Positions 39,790 to 47,330 of a stretch of 49,101 nucleotides of DNA are shown one piece after another; the stretch's first letter is position 1, and each line of letters starts with the position of its first letter. The stretch lies in assembly GCF_000337615.1 (NCBI RefSeq), contig NZ_AOII01000099.1:1-49101 (forward strand), read 5' to 3'. A program made the translations under genes and the position numbers. The DNA comes from Natrinema pallidum DSM 3751. GTDB taxonomy: Archaea > Halobacteriota > Halobacteria > Halobacteriales > Natrialbaceae. Below the pieces are notes generated by a model. The model saw only the letters and a program-made list of their open reading frames with translations, did no database searches and was not told the DNA's origin.

Positions 39790-40065
39790 TCAGCAACTCG
39801 GCTGCTGGAGCAGGTTGTCCCTGCTCGTGTCGTTGGCCTCTGTGCGAACGTACTTCGTCCCGTTTCGTTCGGCTGCCTCGAGGTAGGTTTTCGAGCCGTT
39901 CTCTTTCACGTAGAACTCGGTTCCGCTGTTGATCTTGTCGTGGATCTCAGCGGGCGTCTTCTGGGTCGTTGATCCGAGTACTTCGTAGCCGATCGTCTCG
40001 ATACAGCGGCAGTCGTCGTAGTCTGAACCGCTATCGGTCGTAACGCAGGTGACTTGCAGTGCCAC
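39790..40065 (-). CDS. DUF3892-like protein
   Basis: A 91-residue protein: CIETIGYEVLGSTTQKTPAE, then KINSGTEFYVKENGSKTYLE and a KYVRTEAND strand, matching the order of strands in the DUF3892 family of small proteins, found in bacteria and archaea but of unknown function. It starts with GTG, with an AT-rich box (about 40087-40100) some 28 bases before, so a leaderless single-gene unit. Confidence 0.55.
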   Translation of the reverse strand: MALQVTCVTTDSGSDYDDCRCIETIGYEVLGSTTQKTPAEIHDKINSGTEFYVKENGSKTYLEAAERNGTKYVRTEANDTSRDNLLQQPSC

Positions 40066-40130
40066 ATGTCGCTACAGGAACGTATCACAAATAAGGGTTC
40101 CCGTACCGCGGTGAAAGTAAAACGGACCGA

Positions 40131-40445
40131 TCAGTCTTCGAGCGTCTGTGCTAACGCTTCGGCCAGCATCTCGAATTGCCCCTCACCGTTTGGGATGCGG
40201 AACCCGTCGCCGCGTTGGTAGTTCCAGACGAACACCCAGCCACCGAACCCGTAGAGATCGACGCGGAATACGCGCCACGCGTGTGTCTCCGCGAGGACAG
40301 TCATGTACGTCGACCGGAGCACGTCGGGATGGGGCACGTCCTCTCGATCGTCGAACGAGGGATGATCCGAGAAAACGTCGCGGGCGGTCTCGTGATCGGT
40401 CGGAAGCGGGTGCATCTCGAGGGGCTGGATCGACGACTCACTCAT
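40131..40445 (-). CDS. Unknown aromatic-rich protein
   Basis: A 104-residue protein with HAWRVFRVDLYGFGGWVFVW (about 53-72), a pair of strands, and a C-terminal helix (EMLAEALAQTLED). Last gene of the operon driven by leader copy A. It overlaps the previous gene by 8 bases. Confidence 0.5.
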   Translation of the reverse strand: MSESSIQPLEMHPLPTDHETARDVFSDHPSFDDREDVPHPDVLRSTYMTVLAETHAWRVFRVDLYGFGGWVFVWNYQRGDGFRIPNGEGQFEMLAEALAQTLED

Positions 40446-40710
40446 TGGTCTCACTCCGGTCCGGCCAGTGGTGTGTGGATTCTTCCGGATCGTACCGCTC
40501 CTGTCCGTGGAAGGTACCGTCCGGTGCGCCTTCGACGAACCACTGTTCGAACTCACGCGCACAGTCGGGACACAGGTCGTGCGTCCCGAAGAACTCGGTG
40601 TAGATGTGGATTCCGCCTTCTGGATCGAAGAACATCCAACTACTCGCGCTCGGGAGCTCCCAATCTTGTTTCGCCCCACACCGGTCGCAGATATGCCGTT
40701 CCTGTTTCAT
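40438..40710 (-). CDS. Zinc-binding small protein
   Basis: A 90-residue protein with CDRCGAKQDW (8-17) and CPDCAREFEQWF (about 47-58), a two-pair zinc site, and a C-terminal acidic segment. Function unknown. Confidence 0.55.
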   Translation of the reverse strand: MKQERHICDRCGAKQDWELPSASSWMFFDPEGGIHIYTEFFGTHDLCPDCAREFEQWFVEGAPDGTFHGQERYDPEESTHHWPDRSETNE

Positions 40711-41033
40711 CGTCTGACCTCCGGGCCGCGAGTCCCGTCCGTAACGCCGGCCAGATACTGCGCGAGCGGGAGTGGTCCCTCGGAGACGTCCGGGACGCAA
40801 CCGTCGTGGTAGAACGATCCGAAGGCTGCCCCCATCATCTCGCCGTCGCCGATCTCGTCGTCACATTTCTGGCAGACGATCACGACCTCGTCGGGCAACT
40901 CGCCGCGGCCGTACTCGAGGTCGGGGAGATCGGCCAGCGTCTCGAGGACCGCGACGTCTCGGATCCCACTCTCCTGTAGGTGGACAGCGGTGGTATCGAC
41001 TTGCTCCTGGGCGAGATCGACGGTCGGGCTCAT
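40707..41033 (-). CDS. Unknown protein with Cys pair
   Basis: A 108-residue protein with a helical N-terminus (VHLQESGIRDVAVLETLADL) and CQKCDDEIGDGEMM (about 54-67) plus a later HDGC, forming a probable zinc site. ATGA overlap with its neighbours. Confidence 0.5.
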   Translation of the reverse strand: MSPTVDLAQEQVDTTAVHLQESGIRDVAVLETLADLPDLEYGRGELPDEVVIVCQKCDDEIGDGEMMGAAFGSFYHDGCVPDVSEGPLPLAQYLAGVTDGTRGPEVRR

Positions 41034-41299
41034 TCGGAATCACCATCTCCGAAGACCACGTCCGCGGGTTTGAAATGGAGATCGGCCACGTTCGACCCGG
41101 CGCTCCCATCGAAGGGGACCACCCCATACCGGACGGCCGTCTCGAAAATCGGCTCGAGATCGGCGACGAGATCCGACTCGTCACCGACGACCGAGACCGC
41201 GACCTCTGACTCGTAGTTCGTGGCGTCGACGTTCTCGAGACTGTTCGCTTCGGCAGCGAACCCCTCGAGTCGGTCGGCGGGTGTGCGTGGGTCGGTCAT
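41030..41299 (-). CDS. Small acidic unknown protein
   Basis: An 89-residue acidic protein with a strand-helix-strand pattern (SEVAVSVVGDES, DLEPIFETAVRYGVVPF). No family recognised. Overlaps before and after. Confidence 0.5.
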   Translation of the reverse strand: MTDPRTPADRLEGFAAEANSLENVDATNYESEVAVSVVGDESDLVADLEPIFETAVRYGVVPFDGSAGSNVADLHFKPADVVFGDGDSE

Positions 41300-41733
41300 T
41301 CGGAATCACGCTCCGGAGTCGTAATCTGCATCTCCTGATAGACGACCGGCGTCACGGCGATCAGCGCCCGGTCCTCGTTGGGGTCATTACACACCCACAG
41401 ATCAAGTTCGACGCCGTCGGCGGCATCGCTCCGATCGATATCCAAGTGCTCGAGGCCGGCCGGTGGAATCGCGACGGACTTGACCGAACGCGAGCCAAAC
41501 TCGTTGATCGCGCGGGCCAGCTCGTGCCTTCGACCATCGGGCCGATTGTCGACGACTTCGCCGGTGAGCCCCTTTGGCGAGTCGCGGTGGAAGACAATCC
41601 CGTTCCCACCGGCGTTGCCCGATTGATCGACCGCGTCTTGCACGGGGATCACGATCGAACCGTTCTGATCTCTCGTCGTCACTGTGCCTACGTTCCGGTA
41701 CGTCGGTTTCGGTTTCGTCATTAGCTCTGGCAT
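41296..41733 (-). CDS. AbrB-like N-terminus, unknown protein
   Basis: A 145-residue protein. TVTTRDQNGSIVIPVQDAVDQ (split motif: TTRDQNGS, VIPVQDA) near the start resembles an AbrB/SpoVT strand-loop, followed by a Gly/Asn-rich region and a beta C-terminus. The start at 41733 is set by the conserved leader: in the other copies the ATG follows GGTGCTTCC by one base, as here; another ATG lies four codons in. First gene of the operon under leader copy A. Confidence 0.55.
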   Translation of the reverse strand: MPELMTKPKPTYRNVGTVTTRDQNGSIVIPVQDAVDQSGNAGGNGIVFHRDSPKGLTGEVVDNRPDGRRHELARAINEFGSRSVKSVAIPPAGLEHLDIDRSDAADGVELDLWVCNDPNEDRALIAVTPVVYQEMQITTPERDSE

Positions 41734-41790
41734 TGGAAGCACCGGGAGCATTCTCCCGTACGAATACTTTGTATTGGTATACTACTTAGA
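41734..41790 (-). promoter_or_regulatory. Conserved promoter-leader element, copy A
   Basis: Read on the minus strand: an AT-rich box, the palindrome AATAC-aaa-GTATT (41763-41775), the hairpin GGGAG/CTCCC (41744-41757) and GGTGCTTCC (41735-41743) one base before the ATG. See the findings for the other copies. Confidence 0.75.
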
Positions 41791-41813
41791 ACTGTCGACG
41801 ACAGACGGCGTGG

Positions 41814-42497
41814 CTACGCCGACCACTCGGTGATGGCAGCCTGTTCGCTACCGGCCTCGCCGGGCTCTGGATCGGGCGAGTGTGTTTCCTCGGTCGCCTC
41901 CTCGAGTTTCTCGAGGTAGTGCCAGTACCCGTTCTGGAAAATCGTAGTCGTATCGCAGCTATCGAACCCGGTTCGGTAGGCCCATACGAGCCCGTCCGCG
42001 CCGCCGGGATTCCCGACGTGAGCCCGGAGGTCACGTTCGCGAGCCTCGGCCACGATTTGCTCGCCGTGCGCCCGTTTCCACCGTTTCGGACCACCGACGA
42101 AGACGCCTTGACAGCCTTCGATCGCGTCGAACTGTTCTGCGAGCGGCCGGCCGGGCTGGAGCACCCAGTAGCGGGCAAGTTCACCGGACCGCAGCGGGAG
42201 CGGCCGGTCGTACAGCCACTCCCGGTGGCGGTCGATCGTTGCCTCGGCGTCGCCGTACACGTCCGGTAAGACGATGAAATCCGGTACCGTCGGCATTTCG
42301 AGCAAGGACTGTTCGACCGTCTCGAGCCACTTCTCGGCGTCGAAGGAATCGGTGTATGCGCCGTTGTCGACGAAGTACGGGCCGTCGTGGGGCGTCATCT
42401 TCTGTGGGGTCCATCCGAACCCGTGCGTGTGCGATGGGGCGTGCTCGCGGGCCTTCCGGAGGTTATCAGGAGACGCGCCGGTGTAGTAGAGCCTCAC
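41814..42497 (-). CDS. dpdA: DpdA-like transglycosylase (TGT-family paralogue)
   Basis: A 227-residue protein from the GTG at 42497. Short TIM-barrel motifs in order: FVDNGAYTDSF (43-52, the counterpart of the TGT DSGGFQ loop), PDFIVLPDVYGDAEAT (72-87), VFVGGPKRWKRAHG (132-145), HVGNPGG (160-166) and GFDSCDTT (177-184). These identify the phage/archaeal-virus DpdA group, which exchanges guanine in DNA for a 7-deazaguanine base. The C-terminal Cys/His zinc site of true tRNA-guanine transglycosylases is absent. Last gene of the operon under leader copy B; GTGA overlap with the gene before. Confidence 0.65.
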   Translation of the reverse strand: MRLYYTGASPDNLRKAREHAPSHTHGFGWTPQKMTPHDGPYFVDNGAYTDSFDAEKWLETVEQSLLEMPTVPDFIVLPDVYGDAEATIDRHREWLYDRPLPLRSGELARYWVLQPGRPLAEQFDAIEGCQGVFVGGPKRWKRAHGEQIVAEARERDLRAHVGNPGGADGLVWAYRTGFDSCDTTTIFQNGYWHYLEKLEEATEETHSPDPEPGEAGSEQAAITEWSA

Positions 42498-42742
42498 GGC
42501 GATGCACCTCCCGCAGCGGCGAAGTCCTCGAGCGAGCGCTGGCCCGTTGCAACCGTCTCGTCGTACTGTCGTTCGATTGCCTGCCAGAACACAGCCCACC
42601 AATCTGGGCCGTCGCCGTCGTATGCGAGTTCGTCCGGCGCGTAGTATTCGAAGCCACAGGCATCGGCGAGCGCCATGCGGATGATCTCCCGTTCCCGATC
42701 GGCGTCGCGAAGTCGACCGGCCGGCCCACAGTAGACCGTCAC
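42494..42742 (-). CDS. Unknown small protein between DpdA and PP-loop genes
   Basis: An 82-residue helical protein (EREIIRMALADACGFEYYAP, then DWWAVFWQAIERQYDETVATG) with a Trp-rich middle. It starts with GTG overlapping the PP-loop stop and ends in the DpdA start, so all three are translationally coupled. It may be a subunit of the same pathway. Function unknown. Confidence 0.55.
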   Translation of the reverse strand: MTVYCGPAGRLRDADREREIIRMALADACGFEYYAPDELAYDGDGPDWWAVFWQAIERQYDETVATGQRSLEDFAAAGGASP

Positions 42743-44025
42743 CGTTGTTCACCTCCATCGGCCCGTGCCGGCTCGAGCGCCCGATCTTCGACGAGGTCCT
42801 GGTGGCCCTCGTAGCCGAGCCGATCGGCGACCTCGTCGAGCGCATCGTACGCACGCCGGAGGACGTCGAGCGGGTGTTCGTCACTGTTGTCGGGGATCGC
42901 CTGCGTCAAGTCGAACGCGTCTCGGAATGCCGTTTCCGAGTCGGGAACCTCCGATTCATCCAGTCCCAACGCGGCTTCGGTGAGAGTCTGATAGGCGTCG
43001 CCGGATCCGAGCCCGGGCGCTGCGGGTTCGCACGACTGACAGAGCGTCATCTCTCGGTTGCCGAGGCGCTGGTCTAATTCCCGCTCGGTCGTCGAGCCGT
43101 GGCCCCAGAGGACGAAGTCCTCGTAGGATTCCTTCTTCATGTTCCCGTTGCGGGCCGAGTCGATCACACGAGCCTCGAGCGACTGGATGTACGCCCACAT
43201 GTACGGCCACTCGTCGTGGATCACGTCGAGTTCCAACCAGCGGTCGGCGTAGGCCCCACAGAGACAGTCGCCGCTGTGAGAGAGTTCGTCGACGACTTCC
43301 GAGCGCGGGATGCCCTGGTCGTCGATGTAGTCCCGTACGTCCGCGGGTGTCCACGCAGCTAGCGGCGAGGCGTACAGATGGCCGTCCTTGACCTCGAGCC
43401 CGTCGGCGTTGACCTTCTCGAATCGGGCCTCGCTTTCCTCTCGAGTCGCGCCGGAGATCAACAGCGTCGTGCCGTCGAACTGGGAGAGGAGCGTCTGTAA
43501 CGGCTTGTCCTTGTTGTTGACCCACTCCCACTTGCGCGCCGTTTCGTTCGCGCCGGGAAATCCGTAGGTTTCGATTCGGGTCGCGTACTCGTCCTCGTCG
43601 CGGCGGACGTCTGCCACGTGCAACTCGAGTCCGAGATCGTCGGCGAACGTCTCGACGTAGTCGGTCGTCTCTCGCAGCCCGATCGACGTATCGATGTGGA
43701 TGATCCCATCGAGAGCGAACGGCGCGTTGTGGTAGGTGTAGTAGGCCGCGGCGACCGAGTCGTAGCCGCCGCTGACCAACGCGAAGGCCTGGTCCCAGTC
43801 CCGAGACTGGGCGTCATGGAGGATCTCGTCTGGGTCGTTTGTCTCGGGCGTCTCCTCCTCGAGCGAACCCCACGATTCGGATTCACCGTCGGTCCGATCG
43901 CCGAGGCCCGGTTCCGACGGGCCAGTGCCAGGGTTCGGCGTCGCCGGTTCGGTGTCTCCGGAGTCGGCACACGGCGCGGTGCGACCGCACGGGCAGCGGA
44001 AGCAATCGGATGGATCGCAGGTCAT
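42739..44025 (-). CDS. PAPS-reductase-like PP-loop enzyme
   Basis: A 428-residue protein from the ATG at 44025, which overlaps the previous stop. The N-terminus is Cys-rich (C3, C8, C11, C13, C19), then a linker. The PP-loop SGGYDS is at about 85-90, with SGATREES (about 191-198), WTPADV and SGDCLCG (about 251-257), the arrangement of the PAPS-reductase/adenine-nucleotide alpha hydrolase superfamily. Such enzymes activate by AMP transfer, as in sulfate reduction, DndC and nucleoside modification. Next to a DpdA-like gene a base-modification role is likely. It does not look like QueC, which has a shorter, different C-terminus. Confidence 0.65.
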   Translation of the reverse strand: MTCDPSDCFRCPCGRTAPCADSGDTEPATPNPGTGPSEPGLGDRTDGESESWGSLEEETPETNDPDEILHDAQSRDWDQAFALVSGGYDSVAAAYYTYHNAPFALDGIIHIDTSIGLRETTDYVETFADDLGLELHVADVRRDEDEYATRIETYGFPGANETARKWEWVNNKDKPLQTLLSQFDGTTLLISGATREESEARFEKVNADGLEVKDGHLYASPLAAWTPADVRDYIDDQGIPRSEVVDELSHSGDCLCGAYADRWLELDVIHDEWPYMWAYIQSLEARVIDSARNGNMKKESYEDFVLWGHGSTTERELDQRLGNREMTLCQSCEPAAPGLGSGDAYQTLTEAALGLDESEVPDSETAFRDAFDLTQAIPDNSDEHPLDVLRRAYDALDEVADRLGYEGHQDLVEDRALEPARADGGEQR

Positions 44026-44744
44026 GCCGACCACCTCTCGAGGGCTGCCTGTCCACTCGCGTCGGTGTCGATCTCCTTATCGGCGTACTCACGTGCCCAC
44101 CGTCGCGCCATCGTAACCGCAACCTCGAGCCCGCATTCGCTAGGCGTTTCGACGACAGGCGTGATATCGGGATGCTTCGATCCCGGTCCGTGAGCCTCGG
44201 TCCACGGCGCGAGCGCGACGGTCGCGTTCCCGCTGCCGCGCCACTCGTGGACGTACAGGTACGGTGCGTTCGCGTGGGATAGCCCCTCGGGCCCGTCGGA
44301 CCCACGGACGTCGATATCGACGCCGTCGTCGGCCCCCTCACGGCGGTAATAGACGATCGCCTCTCGGTTCTCGTGATAGTACGTCTCGAGCGTGTAGCCG
44401 ACCGGCGCGTCGAACACTGCCTCGCACACTTCGGGGTGAGCCCACGCCGCCGGATCGGTCTCGCCCATCCAGCCACGGGCCGCGTCGATCCCCTCGAGTA
44501 GCACACCGTCTCGGCGGTCGCGATCGTAGTCGATCCGCTCGAGTTCCTCGTAACTCGCGAAGCCGTCGACGCGATCGTCGGTGACGCGAACCGAGATGCT
44601 GCCAATGTTGTCGTAGACGCCGACCGAACACTCGTGTTCGTCCGACCGCCAGACGTGACCGTTCGACGAGTCGTCGGCGTCGTACTGCCAGCCGTCGATC
44701 GACAGGGACAGCTCGTAGTCGGCGGGAAGCGCTGGTTTCGGCAT
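44022..44744 (-). CDS. Unknown protein of the DpdA operon
   Basis: A 240-residue alpha/beta protein; beta-rich start (YELSLSIDGWQYDADD), middle WMGETDPAAWAHPEV, late strand HANAPYLYVHEWRGSG and a C-terminal helix. No catalytic motif recognised. Overlaps the PP-loop gene by four bases. Confidence 0.5.
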   Translation of the reverse strand: MPKPALPADYELSLSIDGWQYDADDSSNGHVWRSDEHECSVGVYDNIGSISVRVTDDRVDGFASYEELERIDYDRDRRDGVLLEGIDAARGWMGETDPAAWAHPEVCEAVFDAPVGYTLETYYHENREAIVYYRREGADDGVDIDVRGSDGPEGLSHANAPYLYVHEWRGSGNATVALAPWTEAHGPGSKHPDITPVVETPSECGLEVAVTMARRWAREYADKEIDTDASGQAALERWSA

Positions 44745-44747
44745 GGG

Positions 44748-45257
44748 CTATCCCTCCGAGACCACGCGGCCGATGTCGTCCGCGCTCGAGACATTTTCGG
44801 GCCAGTTGAGTTCGTCGTTGCACCAGGACATCCCGCGACCGACGCCGGTCACGAACCCGGACGTCTGCCACGGTGTGAGGACGTCGGCCGGCAGACGCTC
44901 GAAATGAGGCTCGAGCGCGCCGACGTAGGTCTCGCTCCCGATGAGCACGACCGCGTCGAAGTCCCCATCCGCGAGTACGTCCCGGAGGTCGCAGGCCACT
45001 TCCCGCGCCCACGCTTTCACCTGCAGGTCGTCCATGGCGTCGAGTGTGCGGTCGTAGTAGGCGAGTTCCGTGTCGTGTCGCACCAGTCCGTACTCGGCGC
45101 TCATGATGTAGTAGCCGTCCGAGTGCCGCCCGTAGCGATCCTTACAGGTGTGAACCGGACTCGAGTAGAGTTCGCGAGCGGGGACCGTTTCGCCGGCCGA
45201 GAGGTCCTGCTTACTCGCGCCACAGGAGACGACGGTACACACGCGGGGCCGGTTCAT
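44748..45257 (-). CDS. YaaA/DUF6884-like protein
   Basis: A 169-residue protein with the signature of this family in order: SCGASKQDL (11-19), ARELYSSP (27-34), YIMSAEYGLVRHD (50-62) and YYDRTL (67-72). The family is found in phage and mobile-element genomes and resembles the YaaA/DUF6884 group, some members of which are linked to 7-deazapurine genes; the biochemical role is unsettled. Its place in one operon with a DpdA-like enzyme supports that link. ATGA overlap with the gene before. Confidence 0.6.
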   Translation of the reverse strand: MNRPRVCTVVSCGASKQDLSAGETVPARELYSSPVHTCKDRYGRHSDGYYIMSAEYGLVRHDTELAYYDRTLDAMDDLQVKAWAREVACDLRDVLADGDFDAVVLIGSETYVGALEPHFERLPADVLTPWQTSGFVTGVGRGMSWCNDELNWPENVSSADDIGRVVSEG

Positions 45258-45742
45258 CGTTCACCTCGAGCACGGACGGCGTCTTTCCGCGGTGCATCGG
45301 CGTAGCCGGCGACGTGCTCACAACACCACTCACGGGCGGCCTCGAGTGAGTCGAAGGCGTCGCTGTCGCGGCACGATCCGATCCGACTCACCGAGTCGAC
45401 GTGCTCGCCGGCGTGGAACTGCCGAAGCGTCTCAATGTAGGCGTAGTGGCGAATCACGACGTACTTGCCGTCGATCGCCTCGCCGGGCCGGTGGGGGTGG
45501 ACCTGAACGCTCGAGAGGACACGGTCGTCCGCGTCGTCGAAGTCGGCGAACGTGATCTCACCGGGAAGGCTGTAGCATTCGCGGCCGTCTCGCGGATCGT
45601 ACCAGATCGTTTCCGATTCGTCATGTCCGGCGTATCGGGTGTGCGCTCGGTGGGTGTGCGTCTCGAGCGTGACGCCGATTTCCGGCGCGTCGGTGCCGGT
45701 CAGGTCGGACGTCGTCTCGAGGGTGGACTGGTCGGCGTTCAT
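45254..45742 (-). CDS. Unknown protein
   Basis: A 162-residue protein, beta-rich in the first half (EIGVTLETHTHRAHTRYAGHD, split) with a WYDPRDGRECYSLPG segment, then helices (FDSLEAAREWCCEHVAGYAD). His-rich; a metal site is possible. Not recognised. Confidence 0.5.
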   Translation of the reverse strand: MNADQSTLETTSDLTGTDAPEIGVTLETHTHRAHTRYAGHDESETIWYDPRDGRECYSLPGEITFADFDDADDRVLSSVQVHPHRPGEAIDGKYVVIRHYAYIETLRQFHAGEHVDSVSRIGSCRDSDAFDSLEAAREWCCEHVAGYADAPRKDAVRARGER

Positions 45743-46041
45743 CGGCTGTCCTCCGTGGGCCGCCAGCGTGGGCGCTCGCGAAGCTTCACCGTCGACTTGA
45801 CGACCGTCGCGCCGAAGTCAGGGGCTCGCGGGTGGTCGTTGCCGTGGGTGACGGTCAGCGTCACGATGCCGCCCGAGACGTCGTCGACGAGCGCGGTAAA
45901 GCGCGGGTGGTCGTCCCACAGGGCGTCACTGTGGGGATCGGCCACGGCGTCGGGGTCGGCCCGCGCTTCGTTGCACCGCCACGTCTGTCCGCGTTCAATC
46001 TCGAGCGCGTCGACGTCGTCGGTCTCGGGTTGGACCGTCAT
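45739..46041 (-). CDS. Unknown small beta protein
   Basis: A 100-residue protein; strands IERGQTWRC, FTALVDDVSGGIVTLTV and ATVVKSTVKLRERPRW suggest a small beta barrel (SH3/OB-like). The ATG at 46041 overlaps the previous stop. Function unknown. Confidence 0.5.
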   Translation of the reverse strand: MTVQPETDDVDALEIERGQTWRCNEARADPDAVADPHSDALWDDHPRFTALVDDVSGGIVTLTVTHGNDHPRAPDFGATVVKSTVKLRERPRWRPTEDSR

Positions 46042-46208
46042 CGTCCCACCCATCCGTCGGTACAGCGGTGTGCGCCACCGCGTCGGTGTAGCGTCCCGCA
46101 CTCGGCACACTCGGCGATTTCGGAGTCTGGGGTGCCCATTTCGTCCCGCCCGTCGGGCGTGTCCATGAGTTGCGTTACGTCGATCGCTGTTCTGCTTGAG
46201 TCCTGCAT
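46038..46208 (-). CDS. 56-residue zinc-finger protein, first gene of the DpdA operon
   Basis: A small protein with CAECGTLHRRGGAHRC (about 34-49), a CCHC-type single zinc finger, after an acidic start with MDTPDGRDEMG. Its ATG comes one base after the GGTGCTTCC of leader copy B, which fixes the start although the frame is open farther upstream. Confidence 0.6.
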   Translation of the reverse strand: MQDSSRTAIDVTQLMDTPDGRDEMGTPDSEIAECAECGTLHRRGGAHRCTDGWVGR

Positions 46209-46275
46209 TGGAAGCACCGGGAGAGTAGTTCTCTCCCTATACACATACAATGTATTTGTATGCTATTAAGTCTAT
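46209..46275 (-). promoter_or_regulatory. Conserved promoter-leader element, copy B
   Basis: Minus strand: AT-rich box ACTTAATAGC, palindrome AATAC-att-GTATG (46244-46256, one mismatch), hairpin GGGAGAG-aacta-CTCTCCC (46219-46237, the longest stem of the set) and GGTGCTTCC (46210-46218) one base before the ATG. Confidence 0.75.
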
Positions 46276-46334
46276 TGGAGACTAACCGATAGCGCTCTCG
46301 AGCGACGCGAAAAACAGAAAATCAGCGGTCGGGG

Positions 46335-47015
46335 TCAGTCGCCGAACTGCAGCGTCTCGTTATCGCAGAGGAAACAGCCACAGCGGTCGAACGGCACCTC
46401 GTCCTCGCTCGAGGCGATGCCGTGGTCCCGGACCGCGTCGCGGACCTGCTGCGCTTTCGCGACGATCGCCCCGAAGCGCTCGGGGTCGAACTCGAATAGC
46501 CCGTCTTCGGGCCACGTCCGAACTTCGAGGTCGCCCTTGTTCACGTAGACGACTTGTCCGTACTCCGCGCCGGTCGCGGCCATGTAGACGTGCATCTGAT
46601 CGAGGTGCCGGTCTTTCGGCGGGTCGAAGCGATACCACCCGTTCCGGCTCTTGACGTCGTAGACGGCGTTTGCGGCCGGATCGTAGCAGTCAGTGTGACC
46701 GACGAATCGCACGCCGTCGCGCTCGAGTTCGACCGCTTTCTCAAATTCGGCGTCGACGTGGCCGCCAACGTGGTCCTCGATGAACTCGTGAATCAGCGTG
46801 CCGGTCTGGAATGTTCCGAGAATGTCGGTGTGGTCCTTGAGTCCGAGTTTGCCGAGGTACGCCTGCCGCTTGCACGCGGCGATCTGCGACGGGTGCATGG
46901 TTTCGGCGTCGTGCTCGACGTGACTCTCGTCGTCGTTCGCTCGCTCGAGCGCGAGCTGTAGTTCGCTCTCGAAGTCGATCGCCTCGGGTTCGGTCGCTTG
47001 CTTTGCGTCGCTCAT
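46335..47015 (-). CDS. Cas4-like PD-(D/E)XK nuclease
   Basis: A 226-residue protein with RecB/Cas4 nuclease motifs: HPSQIAACKRQAYL (41-54, with Cys48), GTLIHEFIEDH (72-82, His76), GHTDCYDP (107-113, Asp109), YDVKS (119-123, the D-x-K motif), LDQMHVYM (138-145) and a C-terminal CGCFLC (212-217). One N-terminal and three C-terminal Cys are the 4Fe-4S ligands of Cas4. No other cas gene or array is present; haloarchaeal viruses carry such stand-alone forms. It may process DNA in replication or act against CRISPR. Confidence 0.75.
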   Translation of the reverse strand: MSDAKQATEPEAIDFESELQLALERANDDESHVEHDAETMHPSQIAACKRQAYLGKLGLKDHTDILGTFQTGTLIHEFIEDHVGGHVDAEFEKAVELERDGVRFVGHTDCYDPAANAVYDVKSRNGWYRFDPPKDRHLDQMHVYMAATGAEYGQVVYVNKGDLEVRTWPEDGLFEFDPERFGAIVAKAQQVRDAVRDHGIASSEDEVPFDRCGCFLCDNETLQFGD

Positions 47016-47224
47016 GCGTCACCACATCCGGCACAGATCCAGAGGTCGGAGTCGGTCTCGGCCTCGTCCCACTCGGAGTATCGAATGATCGCCTCCGGCG
47101 GCCCGTCGTAGCCGCAACCGCACGATATGGTCTCGTGGTCGGGTTCGTCGAGATAGCCGTGCTCCTCTGCTGCCTCCGCGTACTTGCGGACGCTTCCGTC
47201 GATGTTGCTAAAGTTGATAGTCAT
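47012..47224 (-). CDS. Zinc-ribbon miniprotein
   Basis: A 70-residue protein with CGCGYDGPPEA (about 35-45) and a C-terminal CAGCGDA, a two-pair zinc ribbon, preceded by a helix (VRKYAEAAEEHGY). The start overlaps the leader peptide stop (ATGA), and its stop overlaps the nuclease ATG, so the two are co-translated. Confidence 0.6.
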   Translation of the reverse strand: MTINFSNIDGSVRKYAEAAEEHGYLDEPDHETISCGCGYDGPPEAIIRYSEWDEAETDSDLWICAGCGDA

Positions 47225-47271
47225 GCTTTCTGAACCTTGATATCGATCGTCTTGTCTGTTGTCTCTGTCAT
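47221..47271 (-). CDS. 16-residue leader peptide
   Basis: MTETTDKTIDIKVQKA starts one base after the GGTGCTTCC of leader copy C, exactly where real start codons stand in the other copies, and its TGA overlaps the ATG of the zinc-ribbon gene. It is probably translated; its function may be translational coupling or sensing, not the peptide itself. Confidence 0.55.
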   Translation of the reverse strand: MTETTDKTIDIKVQKA

Positions 47272-47330
47272 CGGAAGCACCGGGCGTTTGCCCGTACCAA
47301 TACAGTGTATTTGTAGGGTTGTAAAACTAT
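47272..47330 (-). promoter_or_regulatory. Conserved promoter-leader element, copy C
   Basis: Minus strand: TTTTACAACC box, palindrome AATAC-act-GTATT (47299-47311), hairpin GGGC-aaac-GCCC (47282-47293) and GGTGCTTCC (47273-47281) one base before the leader peptide ATG. Confidence 0.75.

Noticed and set aside
41814-42497. DpdA-like protein as a host-type archaeosine tRNA-guanine transglycosylase
   Set aside because: Archaeal TGT enzymes are longer, carry a zinc site and a PUA domain; none is present in this 227-residue protein.
42739-44025. PP-loop protein as QueC (preQ0 synthase)
   Set aside because: QueC is about 230 residues with SGGLDS and a C-terminal four-Cys zinc site in a different arrangement. 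This protein is 428 residues with PAPS-reductase-like order.
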